A DNA stretch of 64,000 nucleotides from Psychrobacillus sp044762745 (GTDB taxonomy: Bacteria > Bacillota > Bacilli > Bacillales_A > Planococcaceae): assembly GCF_044762745.1 (NCBI RefSeq), contig NZ_JBIWEX010000002.1, forward strand, positions 62,001 through 126,000, read 5' to 3'. The notes beneath the pieces are model-generated. The model searched no databases, had not been told where the DNA came from, and saw nothing but the letters and a program-made list of their open reading frames with translations. Shown here piece by piece: positions 44,524 to 52,350 of the stretch (positions are counted from its first letter, which is position 1; every line of letters starts with the position of its first letter). Position numbers and translations under genes: made by a program.

Positions 44524-46656
44524 ATGCAATGGTTGTCTAATACAGTGACACGCTATTACAAAACGATATTGATCTGTTGGTTAGTACTTTTTATTGCTTT
44601 AGCGGTTCTTGCCATTCGTTTACCAAGTTTATTGGAAGGAGACGGGTTTAGTACGAACGGCGAGCATCAGCAGGTGATGGATGAACTTACGGAAACATTT
44701 GATCTTCCAGCGGAAACGTTATTTATTGTTTTTGATCGTACGACAGACGAAACGATCCGACATACTATATCCGAGATGGAAGATTTACAAATTGCTGAAT
44801 CGATTCAGTCACCTTTAGATGATCCCTCACTTTATAAGGATCATGTTGCTTATGCGATGTTACATTTCAGTGGCGACACAGAGAATATGCCAGAAGTTGT
44901 GGATAAAATTCGCAACGCCATCGACGGAGAAAAAGGGGTTACGTTAACCGGAGGAGCTGCTATTAATAAAGATATTAACGCTGCCAGTCAAAAGGATTTA
45001 GCGAGTGCTGAAGCAATTGGACTACCAATTGCTATTATTGTACTACTTCTTGCTTTTGGTAGTGTAGTTGCTGCATTTGTCCCGCTAATAGTTGGTATCG
45101 TAACGGTTGTATCCACTTTTGGCGTCATGACTTTATTTAGTGAAACGATGAATTTATCGATATTCGTATTAAATATTATACCAATGCTTGGGCTTGCGTT
45201 AAGTATTGACTTTGCGCTCTTACTTATTAACCGCTATAAGGAAGAACGGTTAAAGCAATCTATTATAGATGCAGTTCAGACGTCTATCCAAACAGCCGGC
45301 CGCTCCATTATTTTCTCTGCAGTTTGTGTGTTCATCGGGTTAGGGGCGATGCTTGTCATGAAAGTAGAGATATTCCAAAACCTAGCACTTGGAGGAATGC
45401 TTGTTGTATTTATGGCGGTGCTAGCTTCTATTACGCTACTTCCTTCCCTCTTATTATTAATGAAAGATCGTATTAATAAGTGGACAATTATTCGAGTAAA
45501 GCCCGGTGCTTCGAATAGATGGCGTAACTTTGCTGCGTTTGTTATGAAGCGTCCTGTGGCATTAATCCTAGTAGCTTTAATCATTTTAGGGATTGGTATT
45601 ATTCCTGTAAAGGATATGAAGTTAGCGATTCCACAAGTAGATTCATTGCCTATTTCCTATGATTCTCGCCAAGCTTATGAATTAATGGACAAAGAGTTCG
45701 GATTGGGAGAAAAATCGACTGTTTATATGATTGCAGAACGTAATGACGGTTGGGAAAATACAGATGGTTTAATGACCATGAAAAAACTAGAAGATGAATT
45801 GTTGGCTGATAAAAATGTTGATGCTGTCAATTCCATTTTTACTGCAAGTAATATTTCTACTGTTGAACAGTGGGAGCAAAGCATGGAGGTCCCAGAAGTA
45901 AAAGCTCAACTAACTCCTTTGTCAGAGTCGTTTGTGCAAGGAGATAAATTATTAATACCAGTAACACTTAACTTAAACGGCTCTTCTAGTGAAGCGCAAG
46001 ACTGGGTTCGCACGTGGTCTGAAAAAGATGTCGGTGTTGACACTATGTTAGGTGGACGCCCTAAATTCAATCAAGAAATTTTCGATGAAATATTTAATAA
46101 AGTAGGGGCTCTCCTTGCGATTATTTTAGGATCCACTTTTATCATATTAATGATTGCTTTCCGTTCGATTTTAATTCCTTTGAAGGCAATTATTATGAAT
46201 GTAATTGGGCTTTCCTCGACGTTTGGAATACTTGTTTACATATTCCAATATGGTCATTTCGGAATTGAAGCAACATCTATTGCGCTAATTATTCCGGTTA
46301 TCGTATTTAGTCTCGTTTTCGGGCTAAGTATGGATTATGAAGTATTTTTAATTTCTCGTATTCAGGAGGAGTATTCGAAAAGTCTTAATAATACGGCAGC
46401 CACGATAGATGGGCTTACTTCCACTAGTAAAATTATTACGTCTGCTGCACTTATTATGATTGTGATCACCGGTGCCTTTGCTTTTACGGATGTGATGCCA
46501 GTGAAGCAAATAGGGCTCGGCATTGCGATTGCCGTTGCTATTGATGCATCGATTATCCGCTTACTATTGGTTCCAAGTTTGATGAAGCTATTCGGGAAAT
46601 GGAATTGGTGGATGCCTTTTAGAAAAGGACCATATAAAACTAGTAAATGGCATTAA
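44524..46656 (+). CDS. ydfJ: MMPL/RND-superfamily transporter, YdfJ-like
   Basis: 710 aa with the 12-helix RND plan: one helix, an extracellular loop, five helices, then the same again. The proton-relay regions are visible as LALSIDFALLLINRYKEER in helix 4 and VFGLSMDYEVFLISRIQEEY in helix 10, both carrying the S-x-D-Y/F pattern with the transmembrane Asp. MMPL proteins export lipids, pigments or toxic compounds using the proton gradient; the closest B. subtilis relative would be YdfJ. Substrate unknown. Start has GAGGAGG upstream; single gene ended by a terminator. Confidence 0.9.
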   Translation: MQWLSNTVTRYYKTILICWLVLFIALAVLAIRLPSLLEGDGFSTNGEHQQVMDELTETFDLPAETLFIVFDRTTDETIRHTISEMEDLQIAESIQSPLDDPSLYKDHVAYAMLHFSGDTENMPEVVDKIRNAIDGEKGVTLTGGAAINKDINAASQKDLASAEAIGLPIAIIVLLLAFGSVVAAFVPLIVGIVTVVSTFGVMTLFSETMNLSIFVLNIIPMLGLALSIDFALLLINRYKEERLKQSIIDAVQTSIQTAGRSIIFSAVCVFIGLGAMLVMKVEIFQNLALGGMLVVFMAVLASITLLPSLLLLMKDRINKWTIIRVKPGASNRWRNFAAFVMKRPVALILVALIILGIGIIPVKDMKLAIPQVDSLPISYDSRQAYELMDKEFGLGEKSTVYMIAERNDGWENTDGLMTMKKLEDELLADKNVDAVNSIFTASNISTVEQWEQSMEVPEVKAQLTPLSESFVQGDKLLIPVTLNLNGSSSEAQDWVRTWSEKDVGVDTMLGGRPKFNQEIFDEIFNKVGALLAIILGSTFIILMIAFRSILIPLKAIIMNVIGLSSTFGILVYIFQYGHFGIEATSIALIIPVIVFSLVFGLSMDYEVFLISRIQEEYSKSLNNTAATIDGLTSTSKIITSAALIMIVITGAFAFTDVMPVKQIGLGIAIAVAIDASIIRLLLVPSLMKLFGKWNWWMPFRKGPYKTSKWH

Positions 46657-46662
46657 AAGTCG

Positions 46663-46706
46663 AAAAACCGCCAAGCAAAGTTAAACTTTGTTTGGCGGTT
46701 TTGTTA
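46663..46706 (+). terminator. intrinsic terminator of the MMPL gene
   Basis: AAAACCGCCAAGCAAAGTT and AACTTTGTTTGGCGGTTTT arms with a 2-nt loop, one G-T wobble, then a T-rich tract. Confidence 0.92.
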
Positions 46707-46764
46707 TTCTTCCAAATATAACTTTTTCTTCATAATTACCAATAAAAAAGGATAGTTCACAATT

Positions 46765-47042
46765 TAGGAATAATGTGTCTTAAAGAATTTACCGCTAGGA
46801 TTTCCGCTGCAGGGCGGACGCTTTCCGCGGGGGGAGCGATGAGCCTTCACCGCCGCTTGCGCGTACGTTGTGAAGTCTCATCTGTCTCACTTAATCCCGC
46901 CGAAGTCGCCGCCCTTCCGCTCCAATCCACGAAAATTGCTATCTAATCAGCTTCAACTCTTACAGTATATGGTTGAACGAGACAAAATCCACTGCGAACG
47001 CGACAAACCTGAAGAACCTATCCGTAGGACGCAGTATCCCTA
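46765..47042. repeat. gene-free repeat locus 2: GC-rich hairpin module between inverted terminal motifs
   Basis: The 516-nt gap between the MMPL and hydrolase genes has no gene. TAGGAATAATGTGTCTTAA (46765-46783) opens it and an inverted relative closes it (TAGGGATACTGCGTCCTA on the minus strand, 47042-47025). The module shares long stretches with locus 1, including ACCGCTAGGATTTCCGCTGC, GAGCGATGAGCC, CGCTTGCGCGTACGTTGTGA and the ending AATCCACGAAAATT. Hairpin arms lie at 46838-46850 and 46870-46882. A 21-nt-spaced GACAAA pair follows at 46981 and 47002. Short frames inside are not gene-like. Confidence 0.78.
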
Positions 47043-47112
47043 TATTACGCTCCATTGAAAAGTGGCTTAATTTTTCGGTAAAACCAATCTACAATTTATA
47101 ATTTCCTATAGC

Positions 47113-47157
47113 ATTAAAAAGTCCAATAAACCGGTTCATACCCGATTTATTGGACTC
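47113..47157 (-). terminator. intrinsic terminator of the MhqD-like gene
   Basis: On the minus strand AGTCCAATAAA and TTTATTGGACT arms around a 13-nt loop, followed by TTTTTAATGC. Confidence 0.88.
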
Positions 47158-47172
47158 TGCACTCTGCATACC

Positions 47173-47778
47173 TTAAAAGTTGTTATTATACCAAGTTTTT
47201 GCAGCTTGTACTTCATCTTGTGTTAATTGATGTCCATATGAATGCCAATACAGCTCTACTTCTGCTCCGGCACCTTGTAGTAAATCACGTAATTCCTCTG
47301 ATTCTGTTGCTGGGCACATATGGTCATTTTTCCCTGCACCGATAAACACAGGTGCACCTGTAAACGTTGGAAGTTCTACTCCGCGTCTAGGTACCATTGG
47401 ATGATGCAAAATAGCACCTTTCAAGACGTTTTCATATTCGAATAAAAGATTAGCTGCAATATTCGCGCCGTTCGAATAGCCGATTGCTACTACATTGTCT
47501 CGATCAAATTCATAGTTATCTGCCGCTTCATCGAGGAATTTTTTTAATTCTTCTGTACGAAGCATTAAATCCTCCATATCAAATACACCTTCAGCTAACC
47601 GTTTGAAAAAACGCGGCATGCCATTTTCTAATACATTTCCTCGAACACTTAATATGTTAGCCGCTCCGTCTATTTCTTTTCCTAGCCCTACTAAATCATG
47701 CTCATTTCCACCTGTACCATGCAAAAGTAATAATGTAGGTTTAGACTGGTCATCACCTTTATAAAAAACATGCTTCAT
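47173..47778 (-). CDS. mhqD: alpha/beta hydrolase, MhqD-like
   Basis: 201 aa from the ATG at 47778 behind AAAGGGAG; the frame is open to 47844 but would run through the operator. Alpha/beta hydrolase of the phospholipase/carboxylesterase group: LLLLHGTGGNEHDLV near the N-terminus, the nucleophile elbow IGYSNGAN with catalytic Ser, and the distal Asp and His (GAGKNDHMCP, SYGHQLT). In B. subtilis MhqD belongs to the quinone-responsive MhqR regulon. A palindrome matching the MhqR box overlaps its own promoter here, which strongly supports that assignment. It likely detoxifies ring-cleaved quinone products or esters. Confidence 0.86.
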   Translation of the reverse strand: MKHVFYKGDDQSKPTLLLLHGTGGNEHDLVGLGKEIDGAANILSVRGNVLENGMPRFFKRLAEGVFDMEDLMLRTEELKKFLDEAADNYEFDRDNVVAIGYSNGANIAANLLFEYENVLKGAILHHPMVPRRGVELPTFTGAPVFIGAGKNDHMCPATESEELRDLLQGAGAEVELYWHSYGHQLTQDEVQAAKTWYNNNF

Positions 47779-47797
47779 GTTAAAACTCCCTTTCAAA

Positions 47798-47844
47798 TAT
47801 CTCGAATTTGAGATAATTATAACGTGAATCATTTTCTTGGTCAA
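47798..47844 (-). promoter_or_regulatory. sigma-A promoter with MhqR-type operator
   Basis: On the minus strand TTGACC (47844-47839) and TATAAT (47821-47816) are 17 nt apart; TTGACC contains the stop codon of the upstream gene. Directly downstream of -10 lies TATCTCAAATTCGAGATA (complement of 47798-47815), which fits the published MhqR box tATCTcgaAtTCgAGATa with one mismatch. Repression by an MhqR homologue elsewhere in the genome is inferred. Confidence 0.82.
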
Positions 47845-48875
47845 ATAAAGAGATTCCCATTGCTTGAAAGCAATCCTTTCAATTTTTCCGGCTCATCTAC
47901 ACGTATTGCAAACTCCGTGACACTTTTTTTCATTCCCATAAATATCGTTGCTACTATAGGCTCATGAAGATGGATAACCACTTGCGGCTCTAATTTTTCA
48001 AAATCTTTATACATAAATTGCAACGTATCTTTACTAGGAAGTGTAGCTCCCCATTCAACTTCTTTAATCATAGACAGCGGTACAATAATCCGAGCCGTTA
48101 ATCCTTGTGTAATGTATAGCTTGTCATTTTTAATTTCCAATGGATGTAACCTGGTTATTTGGATATCTGCCACAAAGAAGATGACAGTGTATATATTTAA
48201 AATGAGTAGAATGATTGATAATATCATTGATTTTTCGTGGAGCCACCAATGGAGCCCAATTGTTTCAATAACAATCGCATGTATGAGCATAATATTCATC
48301 GCAATTGCACTTGTTTTTTCATGCATGGACACTACACCACTGTGTCTAGCCGTTTTCTTTTTCCATGAAAGAAACGCATAATAGAACATTAAAAATTCAG
48401 AGATTAAAATGCGAATGAATACATTTTTTGTCGCTATTTTTTCAACCGAAGGTAGCAGACTATAAATAGGGTCTTCGTTCATTTCTTTCATTTGAATTCG
48501 TATTGCGGAAGTTTTTCGAATCACTACAAAAATAAGCGCTAGTTCTGCAAGTACAAGTATTCCTTCGACTGCAAGACCGGCATAAAGTACTCCTTTATAA
48601 GGTGCATACAGTTCAACTGGTACGATAAATCTTACAGTAACTAATCCTAAGACCATTAGAGCGATTGTCTGTTTGAAAGAAGTTTTAAATACAGCATAAA
48701 CTAGTAGTGGTGCGACAATCGTTAAATCAATAAGCGACCCTATTACTACTCCACTTGTTAATTGGAGAGTTAAAAATTCTTGTACACCGGGTTGATACAA
48801 AAGAAAGTTTGTTGTAAGGACTAGAAGCAGAAAAGCTAATGCCAAATTGGCTTTTCGTGTTTTACGGTAAACCAT
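47841..48875 (-). CDS. multi-pass membrane protein of unknown function
   Basis: 344 aa. About seven hydrophobic helices fall in two groups (residues 10-120 and 155-250), joined by a polar segment (MKEMNEDPIYSLLPSVEKIATKN). The last 90 residues are a soluble domain (KNDKLYITQGLTARIIVPLSMIKEVEWG, PQVVIHLHEP) that looks like a PH-type beta domain. Relatives in Bacillales are often labelled as beta-carotene monooxygenase, which the sequence does not support. It is upstream of the hydrolase gene but that gene has its own promoter inside the end of this one. Function unknown. Confidence 0.72.
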   Translation of the reverse strand: MVYRKTRKANLALAFLLLVLTTNFLLYQPGVQEFLTLQLTSGVVIGSLIDLTIVAPLLVYAVFKTSFKQTIALMVLGLVTVRFIVPVELYAPYKGVLYAGLAVEGILVLAELALIFVVIRKTSAIRIQMKEMNEDPIYSLLPSVEKIATKNVFIRILISEFLMFYYAFLSWKKKTARHSGVVSMHEKTSAIAMNIMLIHAIVIETIGLHWWLHEKSMILSIILLILNIYTVIFFVADIQITRLHPLEIKNDKLYITQGLTARIIVPLSMIKEVEWGATLPSKDTLQFMYKDFEKLEPQVVIHLHEPIVATIFMGMKKSVTEFAIRVDEPEKLKGLLSSNGNLFI

Positions 48876-48962
48876 TTATATTCCCCCTTTCTTTTATTAT
48901 ATCTATACGTTTTTTTAAACACTAGCGAATATTCTCAAAAGTATTACAATTTAACAACAACC

Positions 48963-49000
48963 CAAAAAGCTGCCCCGTAATTCACTATACGGGGCAGCTC
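48963..49000 (-). terminator. intrinsic terminator of the MFS efflux gene
   Basis: On the minus strand AGCTGCCCCGTA and TACGGGGCAGCT arms around an 8-nt loop, then TTTTTGGG. Eight nt past the stop codon at 49009. Confidence 0.85.
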
Positions 49001-49008
49001 TCCTTAAT

Positions 49009-50178
49009 TTATATTTGTCTCGAACCCTTCCACAAAATCGATCCGATCGTTGTCAGTAGTAGGACGATCAAACCTAAAACAAATGGATAAATAATATGCA
49101 CATCATATAATAACCCAGCAAGAAGTGGTCCAAGCACATTTCCAATACTCATATACGCATTATTCATACCCATTGCAAATCCTTGCTCTTTTCCTGCCAA
49201 CTTCGATATGAGCGTTGTAAGCACTGGACGTAAAATAGAAGAGGAAAGGAAAATAATCATCGTTATAACGAAGAAAAATTCGTAGCTTGATATGACAATG
49301 GAAAGGAAAAAGCCAAAAGCTGCTACACCTAAAAAAATCCTCAATACATTTAATTCTCCAAAGCGACGTACAACCCAGTCAACAGCAACTAATTGTACAA
49401 TCACGCTAACAATTCCAGTAGCTGTTACCATCCAGGCTATGTCTTGAGGAGAAGCACCAAATTCATTATCTACAAAAAGACCAAGAACGGATTCAAATGC
49501 CATTAATCCAAAGCTCATCACTAGTGTAATGACAAGTGGGATAAAATATGGCTTTTTAACTGATTGCATTATCTCTTTCACCATAGGTTCTGGTTTATTT
49601 TCAGGATCAAAACTATTTTCAGGTTTACTTTCCTTTAGTACGAGCAGTGAGAATATAACTGCTACCACACCTACAATTGCAGATATCAAAAGCGGTACTT
49701 TCAAACCAAAGTCGGCTAGAAATCCACCAATACCAGGTCCAATAACAATACCGAGCGACATCGATGCAGAGATAAAACTATTCCCTTTCGCACGTTGGTC
49801 CATTGTCGTAATATCTGCCACATAAGCAAAAATTGCTGGTATTAATAATGCAGCACCAACGCCACCTATCACACGCGACACATATAAAACACTTACAGAA
49901 TCAGAAAAATAAAATACGAACATAGATAATGCTAAGCCACTTAGACCTGCAATAATCATAATTCTTCTTCCATATTTATCTGCCCATTTACCTGCAATTG
50001 GAGACATCACAAGCTGTGCCCCAGCGAATATCGCAATCATAAGTCCTGCCGCCATTCCACCCTGGTCGATAGACTTCAAATACGCCGGCAAAATAGGAAT
50101 AATTATTCCAAAACTTCCTATTGCGATAAACATATTTATCATTAATACAAATAATTTCTTTCGTTGATCTTTCGTCAT
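49009..50178 (-). CDS. MFS multidrug efflux transporter, NorA/Bmr-like
   Basis: 389 aa with 12 predicted helices. The drug-efflux DHA1 motifs are visible: GKWADKYGRRIMI (loop 2-3) and the helix 5 antiporter motif SLGIVIGPGIGGFLADFG. Similar in size and ending to NorA and Bmr. It exports amphipathic drugs using the proton gradient. An acidic tail motif between helices 6 and 7 (PENSFDPENKPEP) is an ordinary linker. Single-gene unit with no regulator next to it. Confidence 0.9.
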   Translation of the reverse strand: MTKDQRKKLFVLMINMFIAIGSFGIIIPILPAYLKSIDQGGMAAGLMIAIFAGAQLVMSPIAGKWADKYGRRIMIIAGLSGLALSMFVFYFSDSVSVLYVSRVIGGVGAALLIPAIFAYVADITTMDQRAKGNSFISASMSLGIVIGPGIGGFLADFGLKVPLLISAIVGVVAVIFSLLVLKESKPENSFDPENKPEPMVKEIMQSVKKPYFIPLVITLVMSFGLMAFESVLGLFVDNEFGASPQDIAWMVTATGIVSVIVQLVAVDWVVRRFGELNVLRIFLGVAAFGFFLSIVISSYEFFFVITMIIFLSSSILRPVLTTLISKLAGKEQGFAMGMNNAYMSIGNVLGPLLAGLLYDVHIIYPFVLGLIVLLLTTIGSILWKGSRQI

Positions 50179-50300
50179 TTGTTACCTACTTTCAATCAAA
50201 AATAATAGTACCTGCAAAAGAATACCACGCTTAGGGCTACTATACAAGAAAGCAACTAAACTCCAAGTGAAAATATTGCTATAAGAAAATCGCCAGTACA

Positions 50301-50340
50301 GAAAGAAAAAGAGCTGCCCGATTAACTCCGAGCAACTCTC
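50301..50340 (-). terminator. intrinsic terminator of the DUF3221 gene pair
   Basis: On the minus strand GAGTTGCTCGG and CGGGCAGCTC arms with one mismatch and a 7-nt loop, followed by TTTTTCTTTC. Three nt past the stop at 50344. Confidence 0.75.
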
Positions 50341-50343
50341 TTA

Positions 50344-50718
50344 TTATTCATTCAACTTCTCCAACGTTTTAGCTGTTCCTTGCTTTGGAAAAGACTCCTC
50401 TAAAGTATCAAAACCCACTTTTACTTCATCGTATACTTCTAGTACGTCTCGTTGACCCATAGTTATCGTAAACCAAGTTGCATCTTTTCCGTTATCAATT
50501 GCTTCTTGTACTGAAAGGCTTTTGGCTTCCTCTTCCAAAAGATCTCCTACGACAAGTATACTCGTATTATTCATGTCTACAATAATTCCAGTCATATATC
50601 CATTTGGCTTAGATTGGGTTGGATTTTTTTCATAAAACTGCATGATGAAATAAAAGATTGCTCCAATCGCTATAAGCGTAAGGACTAACATAATGGCAAC
50701 AGTAGATCTTCCTTTCAC
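50344..50718 (-). CDS. DUF3221 membrane-anchored protein
   Basis: 124 aa. One N-terminal helix (VAIMLVLTLIAIGAIFYFIMQFY, about residues 7-29) anchors an outward-facing domain. NGYMTGIIVDMNNTSILVVGD and the closing VYDEVKVGFDTLEESFPKQG fit the DUF3221 pattern of small Bacillales exported proteins. There is no lipobox Cys, so it is a membrane-anchored rather than lipid-anchored form. The role is unknown. Twelve nt upstream lies the 157-aa gene, so the two are probably co-transcribed. Confidence 0.8.
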   Translation of the reverse strand: MKGRSTVAIMLVLTLIAIGAIFYFIMQFYEKNPTQSKPNGYMTGIIVDMNNTSILVVGDLLEEEAKSLSVQEAIDNGKDATWFTITMGQRDVLEVYDEVKVGFDTLEESFPKQGTAKTLEKLNE

Positions 50719-50730
50719 ATGAAATCCCCC

Positions 50731-51204
50731 TTACTTAGAAGTTACTTTACGGAAGCCTTCTTCTAATAGATACGCTTTCGCTTCTGCATAGGAACCGAAG
50801 CTTTCTTCTAAGTTGTAGCCATGATAAATATTCCACATTTCATCTTCTTGTAATAAGGTTAGCTTCGAGTTTTCTTTGTTTTTCCACTCTTCTTCTACTT
50901 CTTCCAAGGCAACCTCTTCTTCCTCTGTCGCTAAATAAGCAATCGAGTCCTTAATCGTTTGTCTTAATTCATTAGCAGATGCCTCACGGATGTTCAAAAG
51001 TCCTTTGTCATTTGCTTCTTCATATTGTGGAAGATCTCCTACATAGACAAATCCATTCCCATTTGGATGCAGGTGATAAACGACTGTCGTTTTTTCATAT
51101 AAGCTTTCTTCATAATGATAATTTACCCGTTTCAAAGAAACTTCTTTTCTAGTGAGCTCCGGAAATTCTTGAATAATTGCTTCTTTTTCTTCAAATGTTA
51201 GCAT
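50731..51204 (-). CDS. conserved hypothetical acidic protein
   Basis: 157 aa, soluble, acidic (EEEEVALEEVEEEW near residue 95). No signal peptide or membrane segment. The N-terminus (MLTFEEKEAIIQEFPELTRKE) and the GYNLEESFGSYAEAKAYLLEEGF ending look like two small alpha/beta units. I do not recognise the family. The start follows an AAGAGG site. It is 12 nt upstream of the DUF3221 gene and probably shares its transcript. Confidence 0.7.
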   Translation of the reverse strand: MLTFEEKEAIIQEFPELTRKEVSLKRVNYHYEESLYEKTTVVYHLHPNGNGFVYVGDLPQYEEANDKGLLNIREASANELRQTIKDSIAYLATEEEEVALEEVEEEWKNKENSKLTLLQEDEMWNIYHGYNLEESFGSYAEAKAYLLEEGFRKVTSK

Positions 51205-51253
51205 GTGATTCCTCTTTCTTTTCTCTTTTCATTTGTATAGTATAGCATACTCC

Positions 51254-51346
51254 TTAACCTCTACGCGTCCACCATTCCGCAACAATTATAAAACAAATAA
51301 CTACTGCAATAGCGACTGCAAAAAACCAATCTGGTAAACTACCCAA
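51254..51346 (-). CDS. predicted 30-aa single-helix membrane protein
   Basis: Too short for routine gene finding. A TTG start at 51346 follows AAGGAGG, which itself overlaps the stop codon of the dipeptidase gene, at 10-nt spacing. The product is one hydrophobic helix (WFFAVAIAVVICFIIVAEWW) with a basic TRRG end, then a stop at 51254. The gap here is otherwise empty. A real small membrane protein is likely, downstream of the dipeptidase on the same transcript. No family is recognised. Confidence 0.5.
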   Translation of the reverse strand: MGSLPDWFFAVAIAVVICFIIVAEWWTRRG

Positions 51347-51351
51347 TTGTC

Positions 51352-52296
51352 TTATTCCTCCTTGCTAATTTGCTCAACAAATCGACCGAAGTTTTGTGAT
51401 GTAAATCCTTGAACCTTTTCTACTGCATAACTTTTCAACAAATGACTAACTAAACTTTGTGTTTTCGAAGCATCTTCCAACCCATCTACAAATTCACTTA
51501 TTCCGTCAAAGTCTGAGCCTAATCCTATCAGATGTTCTCCACCAAGAGAAACAATATGATGGACATGTTCTACTAAATCCGACATATCCACAATTTTATC
51601 AGAATTGTTGATAAATTGTGGATAATAAACTATATGAATTGGTGATTCTCTTTCGATTAATGCTTCTAGTTGCTTATCCGTTAAATTTCGGTTCGAGTCG
51701 CATATCGCTCTAGCATTCGAGTGGCTTGCCATAAGCCATTTTGCTTTTGGGAGTACATCCCAAAATGACTTTTCACTTAAATGGGAAACGTCGATAATAA
51801 TATTCTGTTTGTTTAATAACGTCACTACTTCTTCACCGAATGAGGTCAACCCAGTCCCAGATTCCTCCGCTGCCCCGTCTGCTACTGCATTTGCACCATT
51901 CCATGTAAGTCCAACTAATTTAACCCCATGAGATAAAAGCAGTTTTAGCTTTTCTATATCTCCATCTATCATATCCAAGCCTTCAAGTGATAATACCGCA
52001 CCGATTTGCCCTTCTTGTAGTGTTTCAAGTTGTTCCCACTTATAAATTGCTACTAAATCGTCATGCTTTCCAACAATCTCGGTATGGAAAAATTCAATTT
52101 GTCGGACTGCCTCCATAAACTGCTTCTCTTTTGGAAATCCTTCAGATACAAACACAGCAAATACTTGAAGAGCTACTTTACCAGCTTCTAACCGCTCTTT
52201 ATTTGCTTGAAGTGAGGGTGAATCTGTAAAAGAAATCGGGGATTCTGCTTTAGCGAGTTTATATAGCACATCACAATGTAAGTCATATATTTTCAT
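51352..52296 (-). CDS. membrane dipeptidase family M19 (renal dipeptidase-like)
   Basis: 314 aa. A TIM-barrel amidohydrolase relative. The zinc motif HCD appears at residues 7-9 (IYDLHCDVL), the bridging Glu in VLSLEGLDMI, and the further ligands in VSHLSEKSF and ASHSNARAICDS; GLGSDFDGISEF closes the site. It hydrolyses dipeptides, often containing D-residues, which fits peptidoglycan turnover. It stands alone after the ddh terminator; the 30-aa membrane gene follows immediately. Confidence 0.92.
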   Translation of the reverse strand: MKIYDLHCDVLYKLAKAESPISFTDSPSLQANKERLEAGKVALQVFAVFVSEGFPKEKQFMEAVRQIEFFHTEIVGKHDDLVAIYKWEQLETLQEGQIGAVLSLEGLDMIDGDIEKLKLLLSHGVKLVGLTWNGANAVADGAAEESGTGLTSFGEEVVTLLNKQNIIIDVSHLSEKSFWDVLPKAKWLMASHSNARAICDSNRNLTDKQLEALIERESPIHIVYYPQFINNSDKIVDMSDLVEHVHHIVSLGGEHLIGLGSDFDGISEFVDGLEDASKTQSLVSHLLKSYAVEKVQGFTSQNFGRFVEQISKEE

Positions 52297-52308
52297 TTTC
52301 TTCCTCCT

Positions 52309-52345
52309 AAAAAAACCGGCACTCTTCTATTAAGAGGTACCGGTC
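52309..52345 (-). terminator. intrinsic terminator of ddh
   Basis: On the minus strand ACCGGTACCTCTT and AAGAGTGCCGGT arms with one mismatched pair, a short loop and TTTTTTT. Confidence 0.85.
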
Positions 52346-52350
52346 TAATT

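Noticed and set aside
46870..47058. A 62-residue plus-strand frame in repeat locus 2
   Set aside because: It crosses the hairpin, the 21-nt pair and the right terminal motif, with no ribosome site and no protein-like composition.
47779..47844. Longer start for the mhqD-like gene (MTKKMIHVII)
   Set aside because: The extension would cover the promoter and operator, and the ATG at 47778 has a good ribosome site.
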